Positions 18,098-28,238 of a stretch of 64,000 nucleotides of DNA are shown here, piece after piece. The stretch comes from an uncultured Paracoccaceae bacterium. Its GTDB lineage: Bacteria; Pseudomonadota; Alphaproteobacteria; Rhodobacterales; Rhodobacteraceae. Where the stretch lies: NCBI GenBank assembly GCA_947493745.1, contig CANLSM010000003.1, positions 62,001 to 126,000 on the forward strand, given 5' to 3'. Position 1 is the stretch's first letter. Every line of letters begins with the position of its first letter. The position numbers and the translations under genes are program-made. The notes beneath the pieces are model-generated. The model saw only the letters and a list, made by a program, of their open reading frames with translations, did no database searches and was not told the origin of the DNA.

Positions 18098-20864
18098 ACT
18101 GCTCAAGTCGGCACCCGATACGGCACAACTGACGCTGAACGACTTTGTTGCGCTGCCCGATCCGAACACGCTTCGGCAGGAGATCTGGGCCGAGCTTGAG
18201 GAGGCTGACGACGCCGCAGGCCGCAAAGACATCCTTGTCGAGCGCCTGAGCGCGCAGAACAGCCTCGTGCGCGAACGGATCAAGGCGGCCTTGCTCGCCA
18301 ATCCGACCCGCGCCGATCTGGCGATCTCTGCCTATACGCAGTTGACCGATATGCTGGTGATCATAGCGGCCGACATGGTTCAGACATGGCTGCATCCCAA
18401 ACCCAACCCGACCGCATCAGAGCGGATCTGCCTGCTGGCGGTGGGCGGTTATGGCCGGGGAGAGATGGCGCCTTTCTCTGACGTTGATCTTCTGTTTCTC
18501 ACACCATGGAAACAGACCGCCTGGGGTGAAAGCGTGATCGAGAGCACGCTTTACATCCTGTGGGATCTCAAGCTGAAGGTCGGTCAGGCCGTGCGCACCG
18601 TCGATGAATGCCTGCGGCTCGGCAAGACTGATATCACCATCCGCACGGCCTTGCTGGAACACCGCTATCTCTCGGGCGAAAAGGCTCTTGCCGAAGAACT
18701 CGACACCCGGCTCTGGTCAGAGCTTTTCGACAAGACCGGCCCCGAATTCGTGGAAGCAAAGCTTGAGGAGCGGGAACTGCGCCACAGTCGCCACGGTGGC
18801 GCGCGCTATATGCTGGAGCCCAACGTGAAGGAGGGCAAAGGCGGGTTGCGGGATCTGCAGACCCTGTTCTGGATATCCAAGTATCTCCACCATGCGACCT
18901 CGCCCAGGGACCTTCTGTCGCGCGGGGTCTTCACACAGGACGAATTCGATATCTTCGAGGCGGCGAATGCGTTTCTCTGGATCGCACGATGCCACCTGCA
19001 TCTTGTCGTGGGGCGTCCAAGCGAGCAGTTGACCTTTGACGCCCAGGTCGAGGTCGCGGCCAATCTCGGCTTTGAGGACCAGAACGGCCAGCGCGGCGTC
19101 GAGCGGTTCATGCAGACTTACTTCCAGCATGCCCGCGCAGTGGGGGAACTGACACGTATCTTCATGACCTCGCTCGAGGCGGAACATGTCAAACGCCGTC
19201 CCTCCCTGAAACACCAGATCCTCAATGCCTTCAGCTTCGGGGAGCCCAAGGTCTCCGAGGGCTATGTGGTCAATAACGGACGGCTCGACTATGCCGACGC
19301 CCAATGCATCCACGAGGATCCGCTCAACATTCTGAGGCTCTTCAATGAGGCGCTGAAGACCGGCTACCTGATCCACCCCGATGCGATGCGGCTGATTGCG
19401 GCCAATCTTGATCTGATCGGACCCAAGATGCGCAAGAACCAGGAGGCCAACCGGCTGTTTCTTGAGCTTCTTCTGGGACACAACAACCCCGAACGGGCGT
19501 TGCGTCGAATGAACGAGCTTGGCGTTCTGGGGGCGTTTATACCGGAATTCGGGCGCATCGTCGCGATGATGCAGTTCAACGTCTATCACCACTACACGGT
19601 AGATGAGCATACGATCCGCTGCATCTCGAACCTCAACCAGATCGAAAATGGCGAACTGGTCGAAGAGCTTCCCATCGCCTCGCGGATCCTCAAGGCCGGG
19701 GTCAATCGCCGGGTGATCTATATCGCACTGCTGCTGCACGACATCGGCAAGGGCCAGCCCGAGGATCACTCGGAGCTTGGGGCGAAGCTGGCAAAGCACA
19801 TATGTCCGGGGCTCGGTCTTGATGCGGCGGAATGCGAAACCGTTGTCTGGCTGATCCGGCATCACCTTCTGATGTCCGATGTGGCACAGAAGCGTGACCT
19901 GTCCGATCCTCGCACGGTCTCGGATTTCGCGGCGATTGTGCAGAGTCCCTCGCGGCTGAAACTGCTGACGGTCCTGACGGTCTGCGACATTCGCGGGGTC
20001 GGGCCGGGTGTCTGGAACAACTGGAAGGCCATGCTGATCCGCGAGCTTTATGCGCTCACCCTCGATCACCTGTCGGGGGGTGCGCGGGAGTCGCGACCCC
20101 AACTGGTGGAGGAAGCGAAGGCTGCCTTCATCGAGGCGCTCGACGGTGACGAGGCCGCCGCAGACCGCCACTATGACGGCTTCTGGGTCGGACTGGACCT
20201 GACCACCCAGCTAGCGTTTCAGAAACTGCTGAAAAAGATCAAGTCCGATGAACCTGTCAGCCAGATCGATCAGGACAAGGAACGCGACGCGACACGGTGC
20301 TGCTTTGTCATGCCGGACCATCCCGGCATATTCTCGCGGCTGGCCGGTGCGCTGGCGCTGGTCGGCGCAAATGTCGTGGACGCCCGCACCTACACGACGC
20401 GGGACGGGATCGCGACGGCGGTTTTCTGGATTCAGGATCAGGGCGGGGCACCTTACGAGAAATCCCGTCTGACCCGCCTGCGCAGCATGATCCGCAAGAC
20501 GCTGCGCGGCGAGGTTGTGGCGCGCGATGCCTTTCGCGACAAGGACAGGATCAAGAAGCGGGACCGTGATTTCGTGGTGCCGACCGAGATCACCTTCGAC
20601 AATGAGGGCTCGGAAATCTACACGATCATCGAGGTGGACACACGCGACCGCCCCGGATTGCTCTATGATCTGACACGCACGCTTGCGGCCAACAACATCT
20701 CGATCTTCTCGGCCATCATCGCAACCTACGGCAAACAGGTGGTCGACACCTTCTACGTGAAGGATCTCGTCGGCCTTAAACTGCATTCAAGATCCAAACA
20801 GCGGGCCATCGAGAAACGCCTGATGGAGGCGATCCGGCAGGGCAGCGAGAGGGCGGCGGAGTGA
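18087..20864 (+). CDS. glnD: GlnD, bifunctional PII uridylyltransferase / uridylyl-removing enzyme
   Basis: A 925-residue nitrogen sensor from a GTG at 18087. The nucleotidyltransferase motif is GGYGRGEMAPFSDVD (120-134, Asp132 and Asp134). The HD uridylyl-removing domain has HDIGKG near 551. Two ACT domains for glutamine sensing lie near 737 and 846 (DHPGIFSRLAGAL and DRPGLLYDLTRTL). The GTG has AGGAG ten bases upstream; translation from further upstream in this frame would overlap most of the lipoprotein tail and lacks family similarity. The 11-nt overlap with the lipoprotein gene and the GTGA overlap with murJ make a coupled trio. Confidence 0.95.
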   Translation: MAPELLKSAPDTAQLTLNDFVALPDPNTLRQEIWAELEEADDAAGRKDILVERLSAQNSLVRERIKAALLANPTRADLAISAYTQLTDMLVIIAADMVQTWLHPKPNPTASERICLLAVGGYGRGEMAPFSDVDLLFLTPWKQTAWGESVIESTLYILWDLKLKVGQAVRTVDECLRLGKTDITIRTALLEHRYLSGEKALAEELDTRLWSELFDKTGPEFVEAKLEERELRHSRHGGARYMLEPNVKEGKGGLRDLQTLFWISKYLHHATSPRDLLSRGVFTQDEFDIFEAANAFLWIARCHLHLVVGRPSEQLTFDAQVEVAANLGFEDQNGQRGVERFMQTYFQHARAVGELTRIFMTSLEAEHVKRRPSLKHQILNAFSFGEPKVSEGYVVNNGRLDYADAQCIHEDPLNILRLFNEALKTGYLIHPDAMRLIAANLDLIGPKMRKNQEANRLFLELLLGHNNPERALRRMNELGVLGAFIPEFGRIVAMMQFNVYHHYTVDEHTIRCISNLNQIENGELVEELPIASRILKAGVNRRVIYIALLLHDIGKGQPEDHSELGAKLAKHICPGLGLDAAECETVVWLIRHHLLMSDVAQKRDLSDPRTVSDFAAIVQSPSRLKLLTVLTVCDIRGVGPGVWNNWKAMLIRELYALTLDHLSGGARESRPQLVEEAKAAFIEALDGDEAAADRHYDGFWVGLDLTTQLAFQKLLKKIKSDEPVSQIDQDKERDATRCCFVMPDHPGIFSRLAGALALVGANVVDARTYTTRDGIATAVFWIQDQGGAPYEKSRLTRLRSMIRKTLRGEVVARDAFRDKDRIKKRDRDFVVPTEITFDNEGSEIYTIIEVDTRDRPGLLYDLTRTLAANNISIFSAIIATYGKQVVDTFYVKDLVGLKLHSRSKQRAIEKRLMEAIRQGSERAAE

Positions 20865-22405
20865 ACCGAAAGATCCGCCTGTTGCCAGCGTTCATGACCG
20901 TGGGGGTCTGGACACTCGCCAGCCGGGTGCTCGGCTTCGTCCGTGATATCCTGATCGCGGCTTTCCTTGGTACGGGCCCGGTGGCGGAGGCGTTTCTGAT
21001 CGCCTTTGCCCTGCCCAACATGTTCCGCAGGTTCTTTGCCGAAGGTGCGTTCAACATGGCTTTCGTGCCGATGTTCTCCAAGAAGCTGGAAGCGCGCGAC
21101 GACCCGGAGAGTTTTGCAAGCGATGCGCTTTCCGGTCTTGCCACGATCCTGATCGTTCTGACCGTCCTCTCACAGGTCGCAATGCCGTGGCTGGTCTGGG
21201 CCATGGCCTCCGGCTTTGCCGGTGACGCACGTTTTGGTATGACTGTGGATTTCGGGCGCGTCACCTTTCCCTATGTGCTGTTCATCTCACTGGCGGCACT
21301 TCTGAGCGGTGTCCTGAACGCCATGGGGCGGTTCGCGGCTGCTGCCGCCGCGCCGGTCCTGCTCAACGTCATTCTGGTCACGGTGCTGGTCAGCGCGGAC
21401 AGGATGGGTTGGGATGTCGGCACGGCAATGGTCTGGGCCGTGCCCTTTGCCGGTATCGCACAAATGGCACTGGTCTGGATTGCGGTCCATCGGGCCGGTC
21501 TTCGGATCATCCCGCGGCGTCCGCGTCTGACGCCCGAGCTGAAGCGTCTTGCAATCATTGCGACACCGGCGGCTCTTGCCGGGGGCGTGGTGCAGATCAA
21601 CCTGCTGGTCGGACGGCAGGTAGCTTCCCATTTCGAAGGCGCGGTGGCGTGGCTCAGCTACGCGGACCGGCTCTACCAGCTTCCCCTCGGCGTGGTCGGC
21701 ATCGCCATTGGTATCGTGCTGCTGCCGGATCTGTCCCGACGCCTGAGCGCGGGAGATCAGGAGGGCGGACTGAATGCCGTCAACCGGGCGACCGAGTTCT
21801 CGCTGGCGCTCACGTTGCCTGCTGCCATAGCCCTGATCGTGATCCCGTTCCCGCTGGTCTCGGTCCTGTTCTCACGCGGTGCCTTCGATCAGAGCGATGC
21901 AGCGGCGACCGCCCTGGCCGTGGCGATCTACGGTGCAGGACTTCCCGCCTTCGTTCTGCAAAAGGTCTGGTCGCCGATCTTTTTCGCGCGTGAGGACACA
22001 CGGACCCCGTTCTACTATGCGCTGGTCTCCATGGTGGTGAATGCGGCCCTGGCGATCGGCCTTGCGCCTTTCGTGGGCTATCTGGCAGCGGCCATCGGTA
22101 CCACGACCGCGGGCTGGGCAATGTTTGCCCTGCTTTTCTTCGGAGCGCGGCGGTTCGAGAATGCGTCCACCCTCGATCAGCGCCTTTTGCGCGCCCTGCC
22201 GCGACTCGCGATTGCCGCGCTGATCATGGGGGCTGTGTTGCTGGGTGCTGCCTGGGCGCTGGACGATCTTCTGATGACGCCAAGCATCCGTTATCTCGCC
22301 CTGTTCGGGCTGGTGGCGCTGGGAATGGTGACCTACATGGCGGCGGCTGCGGTCACGGGCGCCATGCGGCCGCGTGATCTGAAGGCTGCCCTTCGGCGCT
22401 CCTAA
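20861..22405 (+). CDS. murJ: Lipid II flippase MurJ (MviN)
   Basis: A 514-residue polytopic membrane protein with about 14 hydrophobic segments, starting with the conserved GVWTLASRVLGFVRDILIAAFLG. It flips lipid-linked peptidoglycan precursor across the cytoplasmic membrane. Typical motifs RRFFAEGAFNMAFVPMF and SYADRLYQLPLGVVGIAIG are present. The start codon is GTG, overlapping the glnD TGA as GTGA at 20861-20864. Its stop overlaps that of the convergent rhomboid-like gene in CTAA (22402-22405). Confidence 0.97.
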   Translation: MNRKIRLLPAFMTVGVWTLASRVLGFVRDILIAAFLGTGPVAEAFLIAFALPNMFRRFFAEGAFNMAFVPMFSKKLEARDDPESFASDALSGLATILIVLTVLSQVAMPWLVWAMASGFAGDARFGMTVDFGRVTFPYVLFISLAALLSGVLNAMGRFAAAAAAPVLLNVILVTVLVSADRMGWDVGTAMVWAVPFAGIAQMALVWIAVHRAGLRIIPRRPRLTPELKRLAIIATPAALAGGVVQINLLVGRQVASHFEGAVAWLSYADRLYQLPLGVVGIAIGIVLLPDLSRRLSAGDQEGGLNAVNRATEFSLALTLPAAIALIVIPFPLVSVLFSRGAFDQSDAAATALAVAIYGAGLPAFVLQKVWSPIFFAREDTRTPFYYALVSMVVNAALAIGLAPFVGYLAAAIGTTTAGWAMFALLFFGARRFENASTLDQRLLRALPRLAIAALIMGAVLLGAAWALDDLLMTPSIRYLALFGLVALGMVTYMAAAAVTGAMRPRDLKAALRRS

Positions 22406-23100
22406 CGCTCGCGCAGTCCGCGTCGCCAGCGACCCAGCCGCGCCCTGCTGCCGGGGCCGATGAGGAACGCGATGGCGAAGCCTGCGAAGAAGGCCGCAAG
22501 CTCGGCCACGAACCCATCGCTGGATCCGAAAAGCAACAGGACCGTCAACTGGAACAGCGTCAGGATGGCGATCAGCTTGAACGCCGGCAATCCGCTGCCG
22601 CCATTCTTGCGGTCCACCATCCAGAGCGACCATGTGAAAAGTCCGAGGAACCCGTAGACCGGCGGGAAAGCCCCGATCAGGATAAGCCCCTGCGGCATTG
22701 TCAGATAATGGACCAATGCCCCGAAGGCCGAGCAGATCAGATAGGCCGCAACCATCGCAGGCCAGCCAAAGAGCCGTGCTGTTCCATTGCCGATGGCCAG
22801 AAGGATCACACAGGCGATCAGCGTGTTGGTGCCGCCGCGCCCCACAAGCGTATAGGTGAAGAACCGCCAGATACCGTCGAAGGTGACCGACCGGCTCTCG
22901 ATCAGATAGTCGAGATAGCGATTGGAGAAAGCCAGTTCCCGCACAAGTTCGTTGCGCCAGCCAACCGCCTGCGGCCCGCCGATATACCCATGGGCACCGG
23001 CCTGAAGGATCAGTTCAATGCCTGCGATAATCGCCACCATGACAATGATCACCGGCGGCAGGGGATTGATCGGGGAGGTATCCGCATCGGGGTTGAACAA
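22402..23100 (-). CDS. Rhomboid-like integral membrane protein, catalytic Ser and His apparently lost
   Basis: A 232-residue protein with about six membrane segments and the rhomboid fold pattern (WRFFTYTLVGRGG for the WR loop). The position that should read G-x-S-G reads GAFPPVYG (143-150), replacing the serine by Phe145. The usual AH in the last segment reads AEL (Glu200). Thus it looks like a pseudoprotease (iRhom-like) rather than an active one. TTG at 23100 is the likely start: AGAGG lies nine bases upstream, and the N-terminus MFNPDADTSPINPLPPV resembles relatives as I recall them. Convergent with murJ. Confidence 0.78.
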   Translation of the reverse strand: MFNPDADTSPINPLPPVIIVMVAIIAGIELILQAGAHGYIGGPQAVGWRNELVRELAFSNRYLDYLIESRSVTFDGIWRFFTYTLVGRGGTNTLIACVILLAIGNGTARLFGWPAMVAAYLICSAFGALVHYLTMPQGLILIGAFPPVYGFLGLFTWSLWMVDRKNGGSGLPAFKLIAILTLFQLTVLLLFGSSDGFVAELAAFFAGFAIAFLIGPGSRARLGRWRRGLRER

Positions 23101-23181
23101 GGGAACTGACCTCTGGTTGACGACGCGCCAAGGGGGGGCGATAAGCAGCCGCACTTGTAGAGCAACATGAGAGCTAAGGCT

Positions 23182-24210
23182 ATGGCAGAAACTGCCCACA
23201 CCAAACGTGTCTTTTCCGGCGTTCAGCCGACCGGAAATCTGACGCTCGGCAACTATCTCGGGGCGGTCAAACGCTTCGTTGAGATGCAGAGCGCGGACTA
23301 TCAGACCATCTATTGCATGGTCGATCTGCACGCGGTGACGGCAAGCTGGCCGGGCTCGGAGGAATTGCGGGACAACACGCGCGAGCTTGCGGCGGCGTTC
23401 ATCGCGTGCGGGCTAGACCCGTCGCAGTCGATCCTCTTCAACCAGAGCCAAGTGCCCGCCCATACCCAGCTGGGCTGGGTTTTCAACTGTGTCGCCCGCA
23501 TGGGCTGGATGCGGCGGATGACGCAGTTCAAGGACAAGGCAGGCAAGAACTCCGAAGAGGCAAGCGTCGGGCTTTTCACCTATCCGGCCCTGATGGCATC
23601 CGACATTCTGATCTATCACGCCACCCATGTGCCTGTTGGCGAGGATCAGCGACAGCATCTGGAACTGACCCGCGATATTGCGATCAAGTTCAACAATGAT
23701 TTCGGGGAGCCGGATTTCTTCCCGGTGCCGGAGCCGATCATCGAGGGCGTGGCGACCAAGGTGATGTCCTTGCGCGACGGCTCCAAGAAGATGTCGAAAT
23801 CCGACCCGAGCGACATGTCACGGATCAATCTGACCGATGATGCCGATACGATCGCGAAGAAGTTCCGCAAGGCCAAGACCGACCCGGAGCCACTGCCTGA
23901 GACCCTTGAGGGTCTTGAAGGTCGTCCCGAGGCAGAGAACCTCGTGAACATCTACGCGGCCCTTGCGGATATGACACCCGCAGCCGTGATTGCGGAGTTT
24001 GGTGGTCAGCAGTTCGGGCAGTTCAAACCTGCCCTCGCAGATGTGGCGGTGGAAAAAGTCGGCGGGATTGCTGCACGCATGTCGGAACTGATGGCCGACA
24101 AGGCCGAGATCGACCGCATTCTGGGCAAGGGCGCCGACCGGGCCGCCGAGATTGCCGAGCCGATCCTTGATCGCACCTACGAGATCATGGGTTTTCTGCA
24201 AAGCCGGTGA
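23182..24210 (+). CDS. trpS: Tryptophanyl-tRNA synthetase
   Basis: A 342-residue class I aminoacyl-tRNA synthetase that charges tRNA-Trp. The HIGH-type motif is TGNLTLGN near residue 17 and the KMSKS motif is in KKMSKSD near residue 205. The substrate loops [10 protein letters not shown] and [17 protein letters not shown] are typical. An ATG five codons upstream (23167) is also possible; the chosen ATG is the more usual family start. A perfect hairpin terminator lies 11 bp past the stop. Confidence 0.96.
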   Translation: MAETAHTKRVFSGVQPTGNLTLGNYLGAVKRFVEMQSADYQTIYCMVDLHAVTASWPGSEELRDNTRELAAAFIACGLDPSQSILFNQSQVPAHTQLGWVFNCVARMGWMRRMTQFKDKAGKNSEEASVGLFTYPALMASDILIYHATHVPVGEDQRQHLELTRDIAIKFNNDFGEPDFFPVPEPIIEGVATKVMSLRDGSKKMSKSDPSDMSRINLTDDADTIAKKFRKAKTDPEPLPETLEGLEGRPEAENLVNIYAALADMTPAAVIAEFGGQQFGQFKPALADVAVEKVGGIAARMSELMADKAEIDRILGKGADRAAEIAEPILDRTYEIMGFLQSR

Positions 24211-24221
24211 TGTGATGAAAT

Positions 24222-24250
24222 GCAGCGCCCCCGCGGCGCTGCTTTTTCTT
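24222..24250 (+). terminator. Rho-independent terminator of trpS
   Basis: An 8-bp perfect stem GCAGCGCC/GGCGCTGC with a 5-base loop (24222-24242), followed by TTTTTCTT. It excludes an ATG at 24220 as the start of the following stress-protein gene. Confidence 0.9.
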
Positions 24251-24306
24251 GCCAGTTGCGCCATTCTCGCGGACACTCCCGACAAAAGCCTCTGGGAGTC
24301 CACCGC

Positions 24307-24765
24307 TTGCGCAAATTTCTTGTGATCCTCGACACCTCGCCGGAGTGCATGAATGCCATGCGCTACGCGGCGATCCGTGCCTCCAAGACCGGCGGTGCGG
24401 TGGAGATGCTGGCCATCATCCCGCCCGAGGAGTTCCAGCACTGGATCGGGATCGGTGAGATGATGCGGGCGGAGGCACATGAGCGCATCCAGGAGCATTT
24501 CAAGATTTTCAGTGATGTGCTGGAGAAAAACGAGCACATCAAGCCCAGCCTCGTGATCCGCGAGGGCGAGAAGGTGACCGAGATCCTCAAGCATATCCAG
24601 TCCGACCCGGAAGTGGGCGTTCTGGTTCTGGGCGCCGATGCAAAGGGCAGCAACCCGGGCCCGCTGGTTACTGATCTGGTTGGACGCCGCTCGGGTGAGA
24701 TGCCGGTGCCAGTCACGGTCGTGCCGGGATCGATGACCAAGGAAGCGATCATAGCGGTTTCCTGA
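24307..24765 (+). CDS. Universal stress protein (UspA family), TTG start
   Basis: A 152-residue UspA-fold protein opening MRKFLVILDTSPECMNAMRYA from a TTG at 24307. GGGAG lies eight bases upstream, and longer frames would include the trpS terminator. The ATP-binding type motif G-2x-G-9x-G-(S/T) is seen as LGADAKGSNPGPLVTDLVGRRSG in loose form. Such proteins are induced by starvation, redox or energy stress; the specific role is unknown. Transcribed alone between the trpS terminator and the convergent lrp gene. Confidence 0.88.
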   Translation: MRKFLVILDTSPECMNAMRYAAIRASKTGGAVEMLAIIPPEEFQHWIGIGEMMRAEAHERIQEHFKIFSDVLEKNEHIKPSLVIREGEKVTEILKHIQSDPEVGVLVLGADAKGSNPGPLVTDLVGRRSGEMPVPVTVVPGSMTKEAIIAVS

Positions 24766-24779
24766 CGCTCAAGACCGGC

Positions 24780-25238
24780 TCAGACCAGGGCGTCGGTCTT
24801 CACGTCCTCTGACAGAAGCACGTTCGATTCCACCTCGCCGACACCCGGAAGCGTCATGATCCGGCGGCGCAGAATGCGCTCGAAGTCGCTGAGGTCGCGG
24901 GCAACCACCTTCAGCCGGTAATCATAGACGCCGAGCACATGCTGGACCAGTTGCACTTCCGGGATCGCGCAGACCGCACGCTCAAAATCGCCGAGCGAGA
25001 CACGGCCCTTGCCCGCCAGCTTGACGCCGAGAAACACCACGACATCGAAGCCGAGCTTGCTGCGGTCCAGCACCACAGAGCGGCCTGCGATCACGCCGGC
25101 CTCCTCCAGCCTTCGCACCCGACGCCAGGCCGCCGGTTGCGAGAGGCCGACACGATCACCCAATGTCTTCGCGCTCAACCCTCCGTCGCGGGACAGTTTC
25201 CGCAACAGGTCGCGATCGATTTCGTCCAACTCGATCAT
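24780..25238 (-). CDS. Lrp/AsnC family transcriptional regulator (first of tandem pair)
   Basis: A 152-residue protein with an N-terminal winged helix-turn-helix (LSAKTLGDRVGLSQPAAWRRVRRLEEAGVI) and a C-terminal RAM/AsnC ligand domain (VQLVQHVLGVYDYRLKVVARDL). It is translated from an ATG that overlaps the stop of its paralogue by 4 nt (25235-25238). The pair is divergent from ilvC, so a role in branched-chain amino-acid control is likely but inferred. Confidence 0.93.
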   Translation of the reverse strand: MIELDEIDRDLLRKLSRDGGLSAKTLGDRVGLSQPAAWRRVRRLEEAGVIAGRSVVLDRSKLGFDVVVFLGVKLAGKGRVSLGDFERAVCAIPEVQLVQHVLGVYDYRLKVVARDLSDFERILRRRIMTLPGVGEVESNVLLSEDVKTDALV

Positions 25239-25696
25239 ATCGGCAGCGCTTCGGTGTTCTTGAGTTCCGAGACCAGCATCAGCGCCTCGATATCGGCGAT
25301 GTGGGGCAGGGCGAGGATGCGCGTCTTGTAGATCTCCTGATAATGGTTGAGGTCGCGTGCAATCACGTCCATGCGGATATCCACCCGGCCCAGAAGGGTC
25401 TGAATCGTGCGGACCTCCGCAATCTTGCGGGCCTCTGCGATGAAGGCGTCAAAGGCATTGCTCTCCGTCTTGTCGAGCGTGATGCGCAGAAACACCTCCA
25501 CCTCATATCCCAGCGCGCGCATATTGATGCTTGCGCGTCGTCCCTGGATCACGCCTTCACGCTCCATCCGTTCGATCCGTCGCCAGCAGGGACCGGTCGA
25601 AAGCCCGGCATCCTTGGCGATCTCGGCAATGGGGCGGGTCGCGTCTGCCTGCATGAGGCGCAGGATACGCCTGTCGATATCGTCGGTGATGTGCAT
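25235..25696 (-). CDS. Lrp/AsnC family transcriptional regulator (second of tandem pair)
   Basis: A 153-residue paralogue of its downstream neighbour. It has an HTH (RPIAEIAKDAGLSTGPCWRRIERMEREGVI) and a RAM domain (VRTIQTLLGRVDIRMDVIARDL). The ATG at 25696 is chosen; an ATG 18 codons upstream (25750) lies in the AT-rich promoter region and adds residues without family similarity. It is divergent from ilvC across 125 bp. Different Lrp paralogues may form heteromers or respond to different amino acids. Confidence 0.92.
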   Translation of the reverse strand: MHITDDIDRRILRLMQADATRPIAEIAKDAGLSTGPCWRRIERMEREGVIQGRRASINMRALGYEVEVFLRITLDKTESNAFDAFIAEARKIAEVRTIQTLLGRVDIRMDVIARDLNHYQEIYKTRILALPHIADIEALMLVSELKNTEALPI

Positions 25697-25726
25697 GAAT
25701 TTCTTATATTCAGCTATCTTGTGAAT
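25696..25726. promoter_or_regulatory. Candidate Lrp/AsnC operator between lrp pair and ilvC
   Basis: Overlapping inverted repeats occur in an AT-rich divergent intergenic region: TGAAT-N7-ATTCA (25696-25712) and ATTCA-N9-TGAAT (25708-25726). The arrangement suits a multimeric Lrp-type regulator. Binding is inferred. Confidence 0.45.
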
Positions 25727-25728
25727 GA

Positions 25729-26844
<1,116 letters not shown>

Positions 26845-26856
26845 GGTCAAAACACT

Positions 26857-26884
26857 CCTGCCTCCGGCATGGCCCGGAGGCAGG
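26857..26884 (+). terminator. Strong hairpin after ilvC
   Basis: A perfect 11-bp stem CCTGCCTCCGG/CCGGAGGCAGG with a 6-base loop, 12 bp after the ilvC stop. No T-tract follows, so it may be a partial terminator or a 3-prime stabiliser. Confidence 0.7.
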
Positions 26885-26901
26885 GACGAGGGAGATCATC
26901 G

Positions 26902-27297
26902 GTGTTGAACATTCTGATCCGCTGGCTGGCGGCCTTGCTGCTTGTGATGGCGACCTACAATCCGACCTCCGTCAATTTCGTTCGCTGGGCGCTGAGCGAC
27001 GGGGTCTCCCTTCCCCTTGTGGCGCTCGCGGGTATTGTCCTGCTGATCGCATATGTGATCTTTCTGCGGGCCACATTCCGCTCCATCGGGGCGGTTGGCA
27101 TCATTCTGGTGGGGGCACTGGTGGCTGCCATCGTCTGGGTGCTGATTGATTTCGGCATCATCAATCTGGACAATCCCGGTGTGCTCACCTGGGTCGGGCT
27201 CATCGCGCTTTCGTTCATTCTGGGGATCGGGCTCAGCTGGTCGCTGGTGCGCAGACGTCTCTCGGGTCAGGTGGACATGGATGATATCGACGAATGA
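26902..27297 (+). CDS. DUF6524-type small membrane protein
   Basis: A 131-residue protein with four hydrophobic segments (about 3-20, 35-57, 65-88, 96-118) and an acidic tail (DMDDIDE). I recognise the LIRWLAALLLVMATYNPTSVNFVRWAL start as the family now called DUF6524 in Rhodobacterales; function unknown. GTG at 26902 is preferred because GGGAG is seven bases upstream. A longer ATG frame (26869) would start inside the ilvC terminator hairpin. Confidence 0.78.
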   Translation: MLNILIRWLAALLLVMATYNPTSVNFVRWALSDGVSLPLVALAGIVLLIAYVIFLRATFRSIGAVGIILVGALVAAIVWVLIDFGIINLDNPGVLTWVGLIALSFILGIGLSWSLVRRRLSGQVDMDDIDE

Positions 27298-27383
27298 GGC
27301 TTGATTCCCCATCGACAAGGGCCACCTGACAGGATAGAGACCCGCGAACCCGTATCGACAAACGCCAAAGATATCGTACGCCC

Positions 27384-27752
27384 ATGGAAAACATCGTTCT
27401 GACTGTTCATCTGCTTCTGGCGCTCGGCCTGATTCTGACAGTGCTTCTGCAGCGCTCGGAAGGCGGCGGTCTTGGTATTGGCGGTGGCGGAAGCGGACTG
27501 ACGACCGGACGGGCATCGGCGACGGCTCTTTCGAAGCTGACATGGACATTGGCGGTCGGTTTCCTGATCACGTCTCTGTCGCTCACGATCATTGCGACCC
27601 AGAACTCTGCCGATGATTCGGTCATTGACCGGCTCGGGATCGAAGCCGGTGAGGCGCCAGCCAACGAACCCTTGACCCCGCCGGGTCTTGGAGGGGCGCT
27701 GACACCGCCAAGTTCCTCGGATGCGCCCGCCGCGCCGCCGGCGGCGGACTAA
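27384..27752 (+). CDS. secG: Preprotein translocase subunit SecG
   Basis: A 122-residue SecG. Two membrane segments (about 2-24 and 50-72) flank the conserved LLQRSEGGGLGIGGGGSG loop. It assists SecYEG-dependent export. A Pro/Ala-rich tail (PPGLGGALTPPSSSDAPAAPPAAD) of about 35 residues extends the C-terminus, common in alphaproteobacteria. No clear partner genes are nearby. Confidence 0.95.
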   Translation: MENIVLTVHLLLALGLILTVLLQRSEGGGLGIGGGGSGLTTGRASATALSKLTWTLAVGFLITSLSLTIIATQNSADDSVIDRLGIEAGEAPANEPLTPPGLGGALTPPSSSDAPAAPPAAD

Positions 27753-27827
27753 ATGGTCCTGCGGCTTGAAGGAGTCGCCGCCATTCCTTACCTTAAGACT
27801 AAGGTTTTGGCAGTATGAGGCCCTGAG

Positions 27828-28178
27828 ATGTTCAGCATTCCCGGCAAGCAGGCAGTGACACTGACCGACAAGGCGGCGGCTCATATCGTTCAGCTTATGG
27901 AGAACGGCGAGAAAAAGGGCCTGCGCATCGGCGTCAAGAAGGGTGGCTGTGCGGGTATGGAATACACCATGGATTATGTCGATGAGGTTGATCCCATGGA
28001 CGAGGTGGTGGAGCAGAACGGCGCCCGCGTGATGATTGCCCCCATGGCCCAGATGTTTCTCTTCGGCACAGAGATCGACTATGAGGTCTCGCTTCTGGAG
28101 GCTGGTTTCAAGTTCAGAAACCCCAACGTGACCGAAGCCTGTGGTTGCGGCGAATCCATCAAATTCGAGGGTATGTAG
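27828..28178 (+). CDS. A-type Fe-S cluster carrier, HesB/IscA/SufA family
   Basis: A 116-residue A-type carrier. It has all three conserved cysteines: Cys41 in GGCAGMEY and Cys105 and Cys107 in ACGCGES. It binds Fe or [2Fe-2S]/[4Fe-4S] clusters and passes them to apoproteins. It stands alone here, outside a suf operon, between secG and tpiA. The MEYTMDY segment resembles SufA of Rhodobacterales. Confidence 0.94.
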   Translation: MFSIPGKQAVTLTDKAAAHIVQLMENGEKKGLRIGVKKGGCAGMEYTMDYVDEVDPMDEVVEQNGARVMIAPMAQMFLFGTEIDYEVSLLEAGFKFRNPNVTEACGCGESIKFEGM

Positions 28179-28238
28179 CCCTTTACTTCCCCCTTGCAGT
28201 TCCGTCATTTGAGGCAAATCCACAGCTGGGAGGGCCTG

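Noticed and set aside
27790-27808. ACCTTA-N4-TAAGGT hairpin with short T-run between secG and the HesB gene
   Set aside because: Only 6 AT-rich base pairs and three T residues after the stem; too weak to call a terminator, though it may be a minor regulatory palindrome.
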